A stretch of DNA of 64,000 bases from Tillus elongatus (Eukaryota; Arthropoda; Insecta; Coleoptera; Cleridae): the NCBI GenBank assembly GCA_964006375.1, contig OZ023264.1, forward strand, positions 173,586,295-173,650,294, read 5' to 3'. Positions 1-14,330 of the stretch are shown in pieces. Below the pieces are notes generated by a model. That model had not been told where the DNA came from and searched no databases. It saw nothing but the letters and a program-made list of their open reading frames with translations. Numbering within the stretch: position 1 is the first letter of the stretch; every line of letters begins with the position of its first letter. The translations under genes and the position numbers were made by a program.

Positions 1-13
1 ACTTGCTGCGTCC
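1..13 (+). mobile_element. 3' end of a (TA)n-centred HINE-like element
   Basis: The window opens inside the 3' terminal hairpin (ACTTGCTGCGTCC) that ends about twenty other copies of the same short family here. The body of this copy lies outside the window. Confidence 0.6.
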
Positions 14-640
14 ATAATTTTTTTTTAAATGCCCTGCTTAGCCCTCCCTTAATTGTTTGTTGTATAGTTTAGCATTTATTGCTGCATTTTCACTAGATAT
101 AGTAGAAGGTGATATCTTAAATGTCCTAATAAAAACGTGTATTCCTCTTCCCGTCAAATCTAATAGCAACATATACCACGATCTAATCACGTCGTTTCTG
201 AAATTGCTAAAAGTCAGACCTCAACGTTATTAATTAGGAAATTATCTGATTCATTTTGAAAATTGACGGTGGCGATGATTGAATCAAGCGTTGTTGGAAA
301 AGCGGATGAGCACCAGAAACATTAACGCAAAGCACTAAAAGGTATTACCAGTAATTTTGGTTCGTATCTGCGGTCGCAGACCGGGGATTAGTTCACTCAA
401 TGGTATAGCAATCTATCTTTGCACCAACAGATTACCGCCGGAAAGAGACATCACTCTGTGAAAAGGTCCTCACTGTCTCATGGGCCCCTATTTACACACT
501 CGAACACATCTCCTATTGGGCTTAAATTCGACTCACATGACGACTTGATAGGTGCGCTTTGTAAAGATCTGTAAAACTTGCCTTCCGCCTTCTTTTCACT
601 CGACTCTTGCAGACGGAATTTGCGATACTCCTGAATTAAT
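14..640. other. Unassigned AT-rich DNA
   Basis: No open frame, RNA gene or repeat shared with the rest of the window was recognised between the HINE-like end and the Tc1-like element. Confidence 0.5.
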
Positions 641-642
641 TA

Positions 643-935
643 AACTACGCGTCAATTGAAGTGGAACACCTTAAATTTTGGATGATGTTTGATCGTTTGT
701 ATCTCAAAAGCAAATTAAATGAATCTGCTCTAATTTCCGCAGGTTGACAGATGTTGTTTGGGGCTTCTGATTGGTATACAATAACAAAATTTGCACTTAC
801 ATGCTACAAGATACAGGGTGGAATATAAGTAGATGTTTTTTCAGCAACATTTATACGATAACCGTTAGTCTACGAGGAGAGTTATATATATTTTTGGTAT
901 GCAATTTAGAAATACACCTTAATACCTGGGTCAGG
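643..935 (+). repeat. Left terminal inverted repeat of the Tc1-like element
   Basis: Pairs with 3688-3980 on the other strand with scattered substitutions. It includes the stretch ACAGGGTGGAATATAAG and a segment running into the first subterminal repeat. Similarity continues more weakly into the repeat block. Confidence 0.88.
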
Positions 936-939
936 TGAA

Positions 940-2100
940 TTTTTGGTATCCAATTTAGAAATAGAATTTGATACCTCGGGACTTTTTCGATTATTCAGTA
1001 ATATCGCAGCCCACTGCGTTTTTATAATCAGTTTTCGCAGCACACTACGTTTTTATAATCAGTTTTGTATTTCAGGTCAAATCCACCCTAAGTAAAAATG
1101 CAAGCAAACCCCGATGGTCGAGGAGGCGGATTATGATCGCCTTTGGTATTCAGTGCTGAAGAATATCTCTATACCTCGGGACCTTCCCGAGATTTGGTTG
1201 ATATCGCGTTCCACTACGTTGATGTCATTACGTTTGTCTTTGAGGTCACATTAGACTCTTAACCACATTGTTTTTTTTTTCGTAAAACGCGCACTTTAAT
1301 AGTCAAGGAGTTAGACTAGGTGAATTTTCGGTATGAAATTCAGAGGACCACCTTAATACCTCGGGTCGTTTTCGAGATTTCAGTGATATCGCAGCGCACT
1401 ACGTTTATATAATCAATTTTGCATTTAGGTCAAATCAACCCTAAATAAAAATGCAAGCAAACCCCATTGGTCTATGAGGTGGATTATGTTCGCTTTTGGT
1501 ACTCAATGCTGAAGAACATCTCTATACCTCGGGATCTTCCCGAGATTTGGTTGATATCGAGTTCCACTACGTTGCTGTCGTCACGTTTGTCTTTGGGGTC
1601 AAATTAGACTCCTAACCACACTGTTTATTTCGTAAAACGCGCACTTCAATAGTAAAGGATTCGGATTAGGTGAATTCTCGGTATGCAATTCACAAGAACA
1701 CCTCAATATCTCGGGACGTTTTCCAGATTTCAGTAATATCGCAGCCCACTACGTTTTTATATTTAATTTTGTATTTTAGGTCAAATTCACCCTAAAAAAT
1801 GCAATCAAACCCAATTGGTCAATAAGGCGGAATATGTTCGAGTTTGATATTCAGTGCTGAAGAATATCTCTATACCTCAGGACTTTCTAGAGATTTTGTT
1901 GATATCGTGTTCGACTACGTTGTTGTGAACAAATTTGCCTCCTAACTTTCTCGCAAAATTCGCATCACAATTGTTGAGGATTTAGGTCAGATGAATTTTG
2001 GGTATGCAGTTGAGAAACATTCAATGCTTAGGGACGTTTCTGAGACTTTGTTGATATCGCAGCCTAATAGGTTGGTATAATTAATTTTGGACTATAGCTA
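940..2100 (+). repeat. Subterminal higher-order repeat block (about 350-bp unit)
   Basis: A phrase of the form ATACCTCGGGAC...GAGATTT...GATATCGC...CACTACGTT recurs about every 165-200 bp. Two versions alternate. Version A starts near 971, 1356 and 1706. Version B starts near 1171, 1524 and 1872. A decayed copy lies near 2024. The composite A+B unit is about 350 bp. One A-type copy is also found inverted just inside the right terminus (about 3640-3720). Such subterminal repeats often carry transposase binding sites; that role here is inference. Confidence 0.85.
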
Positions 2101-2270
2101 AAATTTTTGATCAGCAACACTGCAAGCGGCCATTGATTCAGGAGGTTAGAACGTTGATTCACGATTTCCATAACAACCAATTTCGTTGCGAATGGCAACA
2201 ATCAAGTTTGACATTTTAAATTCACATATGCTTCAAGTTTGTCGCTTATAATTTTATTTACAGTAGAAAT

Positions 2271-3370
2271 ATGGTGCAGCTTCGATTATTGCCTCACGAA
2301 ATGAAAAATATTTTAAGGTAACAAAATAAAGCAATAATTTTAAAAAATCTCCGAAATATTGATAGATTGATTGTGCGGTTTCAGGTTAAGGAGACACGGC
2401 TGGTCGTATAGACACATAGCCGACATTTACTCCAAACCCCAGTCGAGAATTAAGAGGGTGATAGACCGTGTCGCGAATACCGGCCGCTCTCAATACAGGC
2501 ATGGGGGTGGCAAAGAGAGAGAGAGAGAGAGAGAGAGATACTACTAGGCGAGATGACAACCGAATTGCTATAACAGTACGCAGGAACAGGAAGGTAACTT
2601 CCTCAGAAATTAGATCAATTGCCGAAATTGCAGCTTCGAAGTCGACAATACGCAGACGACCCCATACCAGAAATTTAAGAGCCAGGCGAAGAGCGGTCTA
2701 CCTACTCTTAAAAACTATACACAGCACTGGGTGCAGAAACTGGACCAACCAGCACAGACACTGGGAAGTAGCAGAATGGCAGAGATGTTTGTTTGTTGAT
2801 GAATCAAGATTCACTTTGTATCGAAATGACGGGCGTGTATTTGTATGGAGAGAAACTGGTGAAAGGTATAGCGAAGAATGTATGGAACTACGAGAGTCTT
2901 TCGGTGGAGGTGGAGTGACAGTATGTGGTGGTATAAATCGGAATGGGAGAACTGACTTAATAATATTGATGAGAGAAAGTATGAATGTAGAAAGGTATCG
3001 AGATTCGTGTGTGAGAGATATTGTCGTTCCCTATGCCATTAATTTTGGTAACGATTTTATATTGGTCGATGATAATGCTCGTCCTCATCGAGCTCAAATC
3101 GTTACAGATATGCTTAGGATGAACAATATAGAGAGAATGGAGTGGCCTGCGAGATCACCTGATACGAATCCGATTGAGAATGTATGGAGTCGGATCAAAT
3201 TAAAACTTAGTGAGCGAGAATATGGTTTCCGTGACTTGAATGTATTGGCTACTGCGATTAGGCAGGCGGGGGAAGCTATTCCCCAAGATTTATTGAGAAG
3301 ATTGGTGGATAGCATGCCCAGACGTGTGGCAGATCTGATCAGTAATCGTAATGGACCTACAAGATACTGA
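2271..3370 (+). pseudogene. Tc1-like (DD34E) transposase, one intron, frameshifted
   Basis: Cut-and-paste transposase of the IS630/Tc1/mariner superfamily, which excises and inserts the element at TA. A start at 2271 opens a short exon ending at 2317; GTAAC...TTTCAG marks a 67-nt intron (2318-2384). The second exon resumes in phase with a helix-turn-helix (WSYRHIADIY, then SRIKRVIDRV), the paired-like DNA-binding half. At 2513-2537 a run of GA dinucleotides replaces the linker and shifts the frame by one. The catalytic half then runs open to 3370. The DDE triad is visible: FVDESRF (Asp near 2798), DDNARPH (Asp 3071-3073) and NPIENVW (Glu 3176-3178), with 34 residues between the last two. The GA expansion is the main visible lesion. 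Family assignment is firm; the intron is a prediction. Confidence 0.88.
2513..2537 (+). repeat. (GA)n microsatellite in the transposase linker
   Basis: About twelve GA units interrupt the linker between the DNA-binding and catalytic halves. They encode an alternating Arg-Glu run and separate two reading frames of one protein, so slippage here is the likely cause of inactivation. Confidence 0.8.
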
Positions 3371-3687
3371 CTTTTAGGTTATTTCATGACTATCGGGTTA
3401 TTTATGCATTCACTTACCTGTACTAGTCATGTCTTGTATAATGAATAAAATAAAAATTTCGCTGCTAACATATTAGTTTTACTACTAAGAAACAAAATAA
3501 ATTATATCAATCTAGTAGGCTGCAATATCAACAAAATCTTAAAAAATGCCACGAGGTAAAGTAGAGATGTTTTTCAGAGTTAAAAACCAAAAATCAACGT
3601 AAACTCCCCCGTCGACCAATGATTAAAAAAAAGCAAAAAATTGATGATATAAACGTAGTGGGCTTCCATATTACTGAAATCTCGAAA

Positions 3688-3980
3688 ACGTCCCGAGGTA
3701 TCAAGGTGTATTTCTAAATTGCATACCAAAAATATATATAACTCTCCTCGTAGACTAACGGCCATCGTTTAAAATGTTGCTGAAAAAACATCTACTTATA
3801 TTCCACCCTGTATCTTGTAGCAAGTGAGCGCAAATTTTGTTATTGTCTACCAATCAGAAACCCCAAACACATCTGTCAATGTGTGAAAATTAGAGCAGAT
3901 TCGGTTAATTTGTTTTTGAGATACAAACGATCAAACAGCATCCAAAATTTAAGGTGTTCCACTTCAATTGACGCGTAGTT
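3688..3980 (-). repeat. Right terminal inverted repeat of the Tc1-like element
   Basis: Reverse complement of 643-935, ending CGCGTAGTT before the TA duplication at 3981-3982. An inverted A-type subterminal repeat lies just inside it. Confidence 0.88.
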
Positions 3981-3982
3981 TA

Positions 3983-4658
3983 GTTGTCATATGTTAATTA
4001 TTTCAACTGTAAGTTGCGATTAGATATTATCAGAAGATATAGTATGTACGAAACCGATTATAATGCAGGGGTCCCATAAACTTAAATAGTTTAACTTACC
4101 GAAAAATTACTATGCCTAAAACCAGAAAAAGTTTCATTTAGCATTTTACTAAAAACAGCGATACTGATATAATCTCTCCAGTTGCGCTAAATGTCGATAT
4201 TAATCTTTTTACTTCAAATAAAACACCATATGTATGTACGTATGTAAAAGTGGTCCAAAATTAATGAAAACCAGGAAGCAGTAGACTCTAGGCATCAGAA
4301 TATTACGATTTGGCCAGACATATCTAATCCCAAATGTCAAAACATAAAGAGATAGAAAGTGTTAAAATAAGACGTTGAATCAAAATTGAATAAACTTTGA
4401 TATACGCTTCGAAAATTAATCTATAATTTGAAATTGTATTCCTTAGTTTCTAAATAAATTGACAGTCTACAACTTTTTGGTATATATCTTCGTGGGTATG
4501 TATTGTGTTACTACAAAGAACTAATTGAAGGTAAGCCTAGTGGATTCAATCCGGGGTACAAGCTGGCCAAGGGACTACAGATTTATTGTAGACCAAACGT
4601 GTCTAATTACAGTTCAAGTTTTAGGTACATTTCATGCAATACCACATTATCTGATACT
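3983..4658. other. Unassigned AT-rich DNA
   Basis: No coding, RNA or repeat signal recognised. Confidence 0.45.
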
Positions 4659-4765
4659 TTTAGCGAATTTTCACTAAGAAAAATTCGCTAATAGGGAGGC
4701 GACGATGAAAAGCTTCTGAAAAAATTTCTTCAGATGAGCGCGAATTTGGGTCCCTGGAACCTAAC
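4659..4765 (+). mobile_element. 5' fragment of a HINE-like element
   Basis: Starts with the family's AGCGAATTTT/AAAATTCGCT hairpin, followed by the conserved GAGCGCGAAT and CCTGGAACC blocks. It breaks off into a mariner-like fragment. Confidence 0.65.
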
Positions 4766-7419
<2,654 letters not shown>

Positions 7420-7498
7420 CGAAATTTTTTATTTGTTTATTCATCTATTCTATATTTTTTTGGTTTGTTTGTTTTTGTTTTTTGCTTTTTTTAAGTAT

Positions 7499-8970
7499 AT
7501 ACAGGTTGTCCCAAAAGTCGTAAATCAAACGTCACACAAAGATAGGCTGGCTCAAGCCCTTTCAGAAAAACCTTATATTATCTTCTCAAAAAGTTTTTCA
7601 GGATATTGACAACTTTATTTAAAAAAATTAAATTCTCATTTTTTCTCAGGTATTTTGTTGTCCCACATGCGGAAAAAACATTTACGGAATGTGATTTTTG
7701 TGCATCTTAATCCTCAATAATGGCGTTATATCTGAAATATTTTGTGTTATTATTTCGAAAGTCTGAACAAAAAAATCAAAAATGGGACTTCCCATCTCCA
7801 TGTTTTTGGAATAAACCTCTGAACTGAAAAAAAAAATTTGTAAAATCTACTGGCTCATAATTTTAAAAACTTACCTCTTTTATGGATATTCTAAAATGGT
7901 ATAAAACATTATTAATATCTCTAAAAGTAATTCACTGTCGACGATTGAAAGTAAATTTGGAAGTGAAATCAGGTAGCTAATAGATAAAAATAAACAGATT
8001 GTGACGTCTGCAAGAATTATTTCTGTCAGTGTCAGCAAGATTACTAATTTGTACTTGCTACACACGCGCTCACTTTTCAGTAAATTAATTCCCTAACGGA
8101 ATTTGTTTTACACCAATTAAGAGTATGCGGACATGCATCTTATTTATGGAGAGACTCGATACGTGACGTTCAGAGGCGGTCAGGCTTACAACCCCAGACG
8201 AGCGGCAAAGATATATGCGCAACACTACCCAGCCCGACAACATACATATTACGGCGTGTTGGTAAGAACCCAGATTGTCAACAGCGCTGCTAGTATGCCT
8301 GCCATCGATCGTGTTGATCGAACTTAACGACCACAAACTGCAGGCGAGGATTCTGTTATCGAAGGATCTGGTACCTCTACGCGGAAAGTAAAGAAACTAA
8401 TTGGTGCCCCAAGGTCTACTACTTATAGAATTGTAAAAGGGTATGGGTACCATCCTTACCATATTCAGAAGGTCCACCTTTTGGAACCGCGCGACTACGC
8501 AAGGCGCAGGCAATTTAGCGAAATTAATTATGTTAAGAAAAATCAGACAAGATCCCAAGTTCTTCGATAAAGCTTTAAGGAGTGACGAGTAGGCATGTAA
8601 AAATGATGGATACATGAACCTTCACAACTTTCATAGTTGAAACATTGAAAATCCACATGAGTTGAGAGAAGACCAGTCCCAGCATCAATCTAAGATAAAC
8701 CTCTTGGCCGGTATTTTTAACGGAACACTTTTGAGACCATTGTAACTGCACCCTACGTCAAATGACCAAAGAGATTTGTCCTTTCTACAAAATAATTTGC
8801 CAGAACTGCTGGACGGCACCCCATTAGAACTTCGTAGGACAATGTGGCTTCAAAAGGATTGATGATCAGACCACTATGCCTTAGAAGTAAGGCAATACTT
8901 GAATTAGACATACCCGGGCAGATGTTTTTTCCATAATTAATCGATGCAGCTCCCGGTAATTTACATATAT
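7499..8970 (+). mobile_element. Mariner-like element remnant
   Basis: The left end begins ACAGGTTGTCCCAAAAGTCG, a mariner-type terminus also present at 22508 and, inverted, at 4974. A degenerate transposase follows at about 8120-8935. No clear right terminus was found before a tandem repeat at 8960. Confidence 0.6.
8120..8935 (+). pseudogene. Mariner-like transposase pseudogene
   Basis: A transposase of the IS630/Tc1/mariner superfamily broken by stops and frameshifts. The N-terminal part reads IYGETRYVTFRGGQAYNPR and RAAKIYAQHYPARQHTYYG. Later frames give IVKGYGYHPYHIQKVHLLEP, then YARRRQFSEI, FFDKALRSDE (first catalytic Asp region), DGYMNLHNFHS and LQNNLPELLDGTPLELRRTM. The second catalytic region is disrupted, and the third was not found. 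The order of these segments matches insect mariner-type transposases preceded by an N-terminal helix-turn-helix. It is non-functional, and the same family left a 50-base scrap at about 4775. Confidence 0.7.
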
Positions 8971-9110
8971 ATATGTGTATCAATTGTACGAACTTTTTTT
9001 CATACACACTACATGGGATAAACAGGAATACGTTACGGTGATTCACACATATATGTGTATCAATTTAACAAATTTTTGTTTAATCCATACTACATAGGAA
9101 TACGTCATGC
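8960..9110 (+). repeat. Two-copy tandem repeat, about 80-bp unit
   Basis: Two diverged copies of CATATATATGTGTATCAATT...CATACTACAT...GGAATACGT lie side by side (about 8963-9036 and 9046-9110). Confidence 0.6.
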
Positions 9111-9204
9111 CTCCAGGTGAGCGCCCGGACGACTTAAGACACTGACTGAGCCACGGTATAAGGATGAGGTTACGCACACGACTTAGAAACAAAGGATTTA
9201 TTAT

Positions 9205-11440
9205 CTAGCATTTTACAGAAATGTTCAATCTAGTTATCTTTGCGAGGATGGGACCAATCTGCATGTTGCCCAATGAGAAAAGCAAACAAGAAGATCTTTC
9301 TCCCCCAACTGATATCTCACAAAACGTCACCAAAATCATCCAAGCTGGCAAGGAATTATTTATTCCACGTACACAGAAAACCTCTTCAGCCACTCAAAGC
9401 CCTGGTTCTCTAAATCCCGTGACAAGGCCAGACTTGAAAAGTTCAAAGCTCACAAAACGCTTCTACACAATCCTAGTCAAGAAAACCGTCAAGCATTTAA
9501 CGACGCAAGAAACCGCTATGTCCGCACTCTATCTGAGGAAAAAAAACTAGTTTAATAACCACATAAAAAACAAAGTCCTCTCAAGCTCCAAAGGCAGCAA
9601 GCCCTTCTGGACTCTTGCTAAATCTATTGGGAATAACTTCTGAAAGAGCACGTTCCACCTCTTTTTTCAGAGGTTGAAATTGTTTCTACCGCCCTGGGCA
9701 AGGCTGAAATTTTTGACTCGTTGTTCGCCGGCAATTCTACTCCCAACCTACCTCCAAATGTTCAACAGCCAACAGTCTCCAATGTCGCGCTTAAAATGAC
9801 GGAGATCATTTTCAAAACTAAAAAGGTACGAAAGATACTCTCTTCTCTTAATACCAGGAAAGCCTCTGGCCTTAACGAGATCCCAGCAATTGTTCTTAAA
9901 AATGCGCACCAGAACTTGCTTCTGCCCTGACTCGTCTGTTTCAGACATCTTATAGTAGAGGCATATTTCCTTGTAACTGGAAAACTGCTCGAGTACAACC
10001 CGTCCCCTAGAAAGGATCAAATGCGCTTCCTTGCAACTACAGGCCTATTTATTTTCTTTCATTCGTCTCTAAAGTGATGGAAAAGTATATAAACACTGAT
10101 ACTAGAATTTCTTGAAAAACACAGTCTAAATCCACGACAGGCAGTATGGGTTTCGTCAGCGCAGATCAACTGACGACCTCCTTTATTTTGTCACCCATTC
10201 TTTAAGCAAGTCTATGGAACTACGCGGTGAATCCCAGATTGTCACTCTGGACATATCCAAAACATTCGACCAAGTCTGGCACGCAGCGCTGCTTAATAAA
10301 TTCCGGTCTATGGCCTACCACCAAAACTCTGTACCTAGACAGCAAATTTCCCCTCCAACCAGAGCATTTATGTTATCGTGGATGGTCATTCCTCTAAACT
10401 GTATCCAATTAATGCAGGATTTCCTCAAGGTTCAGCTTTAGCCCTTACTTTGTTTATTCTCCACATCAATGACCTCCTCTCTAGCACATCCCATCCAGTT
10501 CACAGTTACGTGGATGACAGCACCCTCCACTCAAATGTACAATATTCTAAGCCTGTCTCTTTAGCCCAATTATGTGAGGATCGCAAACTCATGGAGTGTT
10601 CTGTCTCTGTGGATCTCCAAAAAATATTAGACTGGGGAAGTATAAATCTTGTACAATTCAACTACACCAAATCTCAGTCTTGCTTTCTATCTCATAAGAG
10701 ATACACCAGCCCTAGACCGACCACAACGAACAACCAAGTTATTCAAAGTATTGAGTCCTTTTCACGTGTTGGCTTTTCTCTGGATCGAAATCTCAACTGG
10801 CACCAACATGTCACATCAATTGCAGAAGCGGCTGCTAAGAAATTAGGTTTCCTCTTCCGGGCTCACAAATACTTTTCACCAGCTAATCTCTATACCTTAT
10901 ATACTTCACAAATAAGGCCAAACCTCGAATACTGCTCGCACATCTGGGGTGCTGCTGCCGCTTCTACACTCGCTATCCTGGACTCCATTAAGAAGAGATC
11001 TATACGTCTCATCGGTTACCCTACCCTCACCTAAAGGCTGCCATCCCTTGCCCACCGGCATGCCGTTGATGACCTCTCTCTATTTTATAGATATCTGCTC
11101 GGGCACTGCTGAGAGGAGCTTTCTTCCATAGTTCCTCCACCTGCTGCCCCCAACAAATCTACCAGGGGAACAAAGCGGGTGCACCCTTTTACTGTCCAGA
11201 TCACCAGACATAGAACATCTTGTTATGCCCGCTCTTTTGTCCTGAGGACTTCCATGTTGTGGAATTCCTTGCCGGCTTATGTTTTCCTTCTCTTTCGAAC
11301 CTTCAAACCTTCATGTCCAGAATTAACAAGTTGCTTCGTTCCTCCTTGGTTCCTCCCACGGTACGATAGTATTTGGGCTGTAAGCGCTCGTGGTGTGTTG
11401 TTGAAATATAAAAAAAAACTGTTACATAATAAATTGTTTT
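9205..11440 (+). pseudogene. LINE (non-LTR retrotransposon) pol, copy 1
   Basis: A 5'-truncated, broken non-LTR reverse transcriptase. The 5' part (9220-9600) corresponds to the region between endonuclease and reverse transcriptase. The reverse transcriptase follows in several frames: RQYGFRQRRSTDDL near 10140, VTLDISKTFDQVWHAALLNK near 10240, FPQGSALALTLF near 10420 and the catalytic box, here YVDD instead of YADD, near 10505. C-terminal conserved parts are QIRPNLEYCSHIWG (about 10910) and FVLRTSMLWNSLP (about 11240). The 3' end is GTGTGTTGTTGAAATATAAAAAAA near 11400-11425. Jockey/CR1-like organisation is likely, but the clade needs a phylogeny. Multiple stops and frameshifts make it inactive. 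Confidence 0.85.
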
Positions 11441-12074
11441 AATAAATAGTGTCCCATTTTGACTAGAATAGGTATGCCTATATACGTTCACTTAGATAAT
11501 ACGCATATTTTATACTTTTATGGATATTTCGATTTTCCGATGTTCAGCGTTCCTAGTTTCACATCTATAAACCTAGATCATAAACTGCAATAACCAGTGT
11601 GACAGGAAGATAGATGCTATTTTAAAATATATGTAAAATAAATTTGGTTTGGCCATTTAGAGACGCGACACAAATAAATTCCAGGCTGACAAAAAAGCAC
11701 ACTATATCAAAATTCAGCAAGCATACTGCATCGGACATCATTCAACTAATATAGTTAAATGACATTGAATTTCATCGACCAAAAAAGGCACCTTTTCAAT
11801 TGAAGCTTTGTAGACTTTTTAATATTCTATAAATTTACAGCCATAGCGAAAAATTCAATTTAAACAGAAACGTGTCCAATGTACACACAATTTACGACGC
11901 ACCATTTTCTTTCCTAGTTTCGTTCTATTTTTCATACAAAACAGGGCATATATGCAGGATGCAAATTTTTGAGCTACGGTGGCTACGTGTATACGAGACA
12001 GAACGTGTCCTACTATACTTAACGTTTAACTTGGCTAGAAAGATGATGTGAAAATAGTATTCTTTAAATATCAC
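11441..12074. other. Unassigned AT-rich DNA
   Basis: No supportable feature seen between the LINE tail and the next HINE-like copy. Confidence 0.45.
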
Positions 12075-12480
<406 letters not shown>

Positions 12481-12922
12481 AACCACGTACGCGACTTAAC
12501 TTCACGGTTAAGACGTTTGAATTTTTAAAACAATTTATTTAATACTTTGAACAATCAATACTTAATTACTTAGTTACAAAAAAATGAATAATATAATATA
12601 CTAAAATAAGACGATCAACCTACATGTGATCTAATGTCCATGCACTCGGTGTGCTAATGACTAACTCGGAACAAGAATGAACGGTTCTACCTCTGTGAGT
12701 ATCCTCTTTATAGTCTTCCCTCCAGGCGTGGCACTATTGTCTCTGGATAAACAAGGAATCTGCTGATGTAGATTCTCACAGTGATATTCCGTTCTACTTG
12801 CACTTTGAACCTGCAAAGTTCTTGGCTCCGTTAAGACGACGGCTGACTCAGCGGTTCTTACCGTGGGAAGGCGACATTGTATTATAACGGGCCATTGTTT
12901 GGGCTCCATTTATCTCGCGTAT
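12481..12922. other. Unassigned DNA
   Basis: An 82-codon minus-strand frame (12661-12909) has no recognised domain and is not claimed as a gene. Confidence 0.4.
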
Positions 12923-13035
12923 TAGTGAATTTTTATTTTAAAAAATTCACTAATAGAGAGGTATCGATGGTGAGAACAATTTTTCAAATGAGCGCGATTT
13001 AGGACCGCTAGAACCCATATCCGGGGTCAGTTTCA

Positions 13036-13125
<90 letters not shown>

Positions 13126-13579
13126 TTAGGAATATTGCACTACACTGTAATCACTTTTAAATACTCACTTTATTTGTTTTCTGTACGTTTCTGATTTCGT
13201 ATTGGTTTGCGCGGACTGCAGTTTCGAACCGTCCTGGTTCATCATCAGCACGCTACTGACTGTCATCGCTCTTGTCTGGTCTACGTCTGAGATTGTGCGT
13301 GGCGCATGCGCCGTGAGCGTCTATTGGTCGGTTTCCTGTTCTCTGATTGGTTGTGAGACCGAGAGACCGATACACAAGACACAGTCCGAAGGCACAACCA
13401 ATCAGAGAACAGGAAACCGATCAATAGACGCTCACGGCGCATGCGCCACGTACAATCTCAGACGTAGACCAGACAAGAGCGATAACAGTCAGTAGCGTGC
13501 TGATGATGACCCGGGACGGTTCGAAACTGCAGCGCGCGCAAACCAATAAGAAGTCACAAACGTACAGCAAACAAATAAA

Positions 13580-13663
<84 letters not shown>

Positions 13664-13977
13664 GTCTGATCACTCAAATAATAATTTACCCATTTAAATG
13701 AAACTCGGCAAGTGCCTTTCTTTTATTAATGGCTTGGATGAGTTCGTTAACCAGGAAAATCTGACGGGTTTTTCCAGGAAAATTTTGAGTTTTCTTTAAA
13801 AAAAAAGTTTTTTTCTCCAAAAATTACAGTTATTTTAATAAAATTTGGTGGATATCTTGTACTAGAAAAGACCTTACTACGTACCAAAATTAAACTTTCT
13901 AAGTTCATAGAAAACTGAGTTATTCAAATTTGGATCATTTAATAAAAATTCAGTACCATAACGCACTTGCTGCGTCC
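12923..13977 (+). mobile_element. HINE-like element interrupted by a foldback insertion
   Basis: A full copy: 5' AGTGAATTTTTATT...AAAAATTCACTAATAG hairpin, ATCCGGGGTCAGTTTC before the array, and 3' AACGCACTTGCTGCGTCC. Its central (TA)n is split into 13041-13122 and 13581-13661 by a long foldback segment, so the foldback landed inside the TA array. Confidence 0.8.
13124..13580. mobile_element. Foldback element with 188-bp arms
   Basis: Positions 13168-13355 and 13393-13580 are inverted copies of each other with few mismatches, separated by a 37-nt loop. Each arm contains GGCGCATGCGCC and a stretch ending GTCTGGTCTACGTCTGAGAT, and is richer in GC than the surroundings. It is bounded by TA repeats on both sides, consistent with TA-target insertion. 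A 44-bp segment (13124-13167) left of the left arm has no partner. It carries no transposase, so it is either a foldback/MITE-type element or an inverted duplication. A transcript would form a near-perfect 188-bp hairpin. Confidence 0.85.
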
Positions 13978-14330
13978 AGAGTTTTTTTACTATAAATAGT
14001 GACCCACTTACCAAAACTTAGGTCTGTAAATTAAAAGACACAAAAGTTATAGGAATTTAAAGAAAAAAAATGTTTTCCTCAAAACGTCAAGGTCGCAATT
14101 TAAAACGTCAAGATTTGCAACATTTAGACAAATAACCTGAAACAAGTACGGATTATGTAATGAATATGTCGCAATAAAAATGTTCTGCAAACCCTTAAGC
14201 TTCAGCTTCAACCGTCATTGTCCGTCATTTAACTAACATTTTTACAGAAAACTCATTTCAAATAGACGCTCCAGAGACACGCTTTGGTTGTAGGTTAAGT
14301 TAAGTATATGGTTTAAAGGTGTATAAGTTT
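13978..14330 (+). mobile_element. HINE-like internal segment
   Basis: Matches, in opposite orientation, the interior of the copy at 15.66-17.28 kb: AAAAGTTATAGG, the repeated AAAACGTCAAGRT motif, GCAACATTTAG and CAACCGTCATTGTCC. It is the inner part of a longer family member joined to the copy that follows. Confidence 0.55.

Larger units (their letters stand above)
641..3982 (+). mobile_element. Tc1-like DNA transposon with long terminal inverted repeats
   Basis: A complete element bounded by TA dinucleotides (641-642 and 3981-3982), the target duplication of the Tc1/mariner superfamily. The two ends are inverted copies starting AACTACGCGTCAATTG and stay similar for about 290 bp. Between them are a long block of subterminal repeats (about 940-2100) and a transposase gene on the + strand (2271-3370). 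At 3.3 kb it is about twice the usual Tc1 length; the excess is the repeat block and the long inverted repeats. The transposase is frameshifted, so this copy is probably not autonomous. Termini and superfamily are read directly; the specific family is not identified. Confidence 0.9.

Noticed and set aside
9721..10020. Opposite-strand frames over the LINE (9748-10020)
   Set aside because: Antisense to readable reverse transcriptase sequence.
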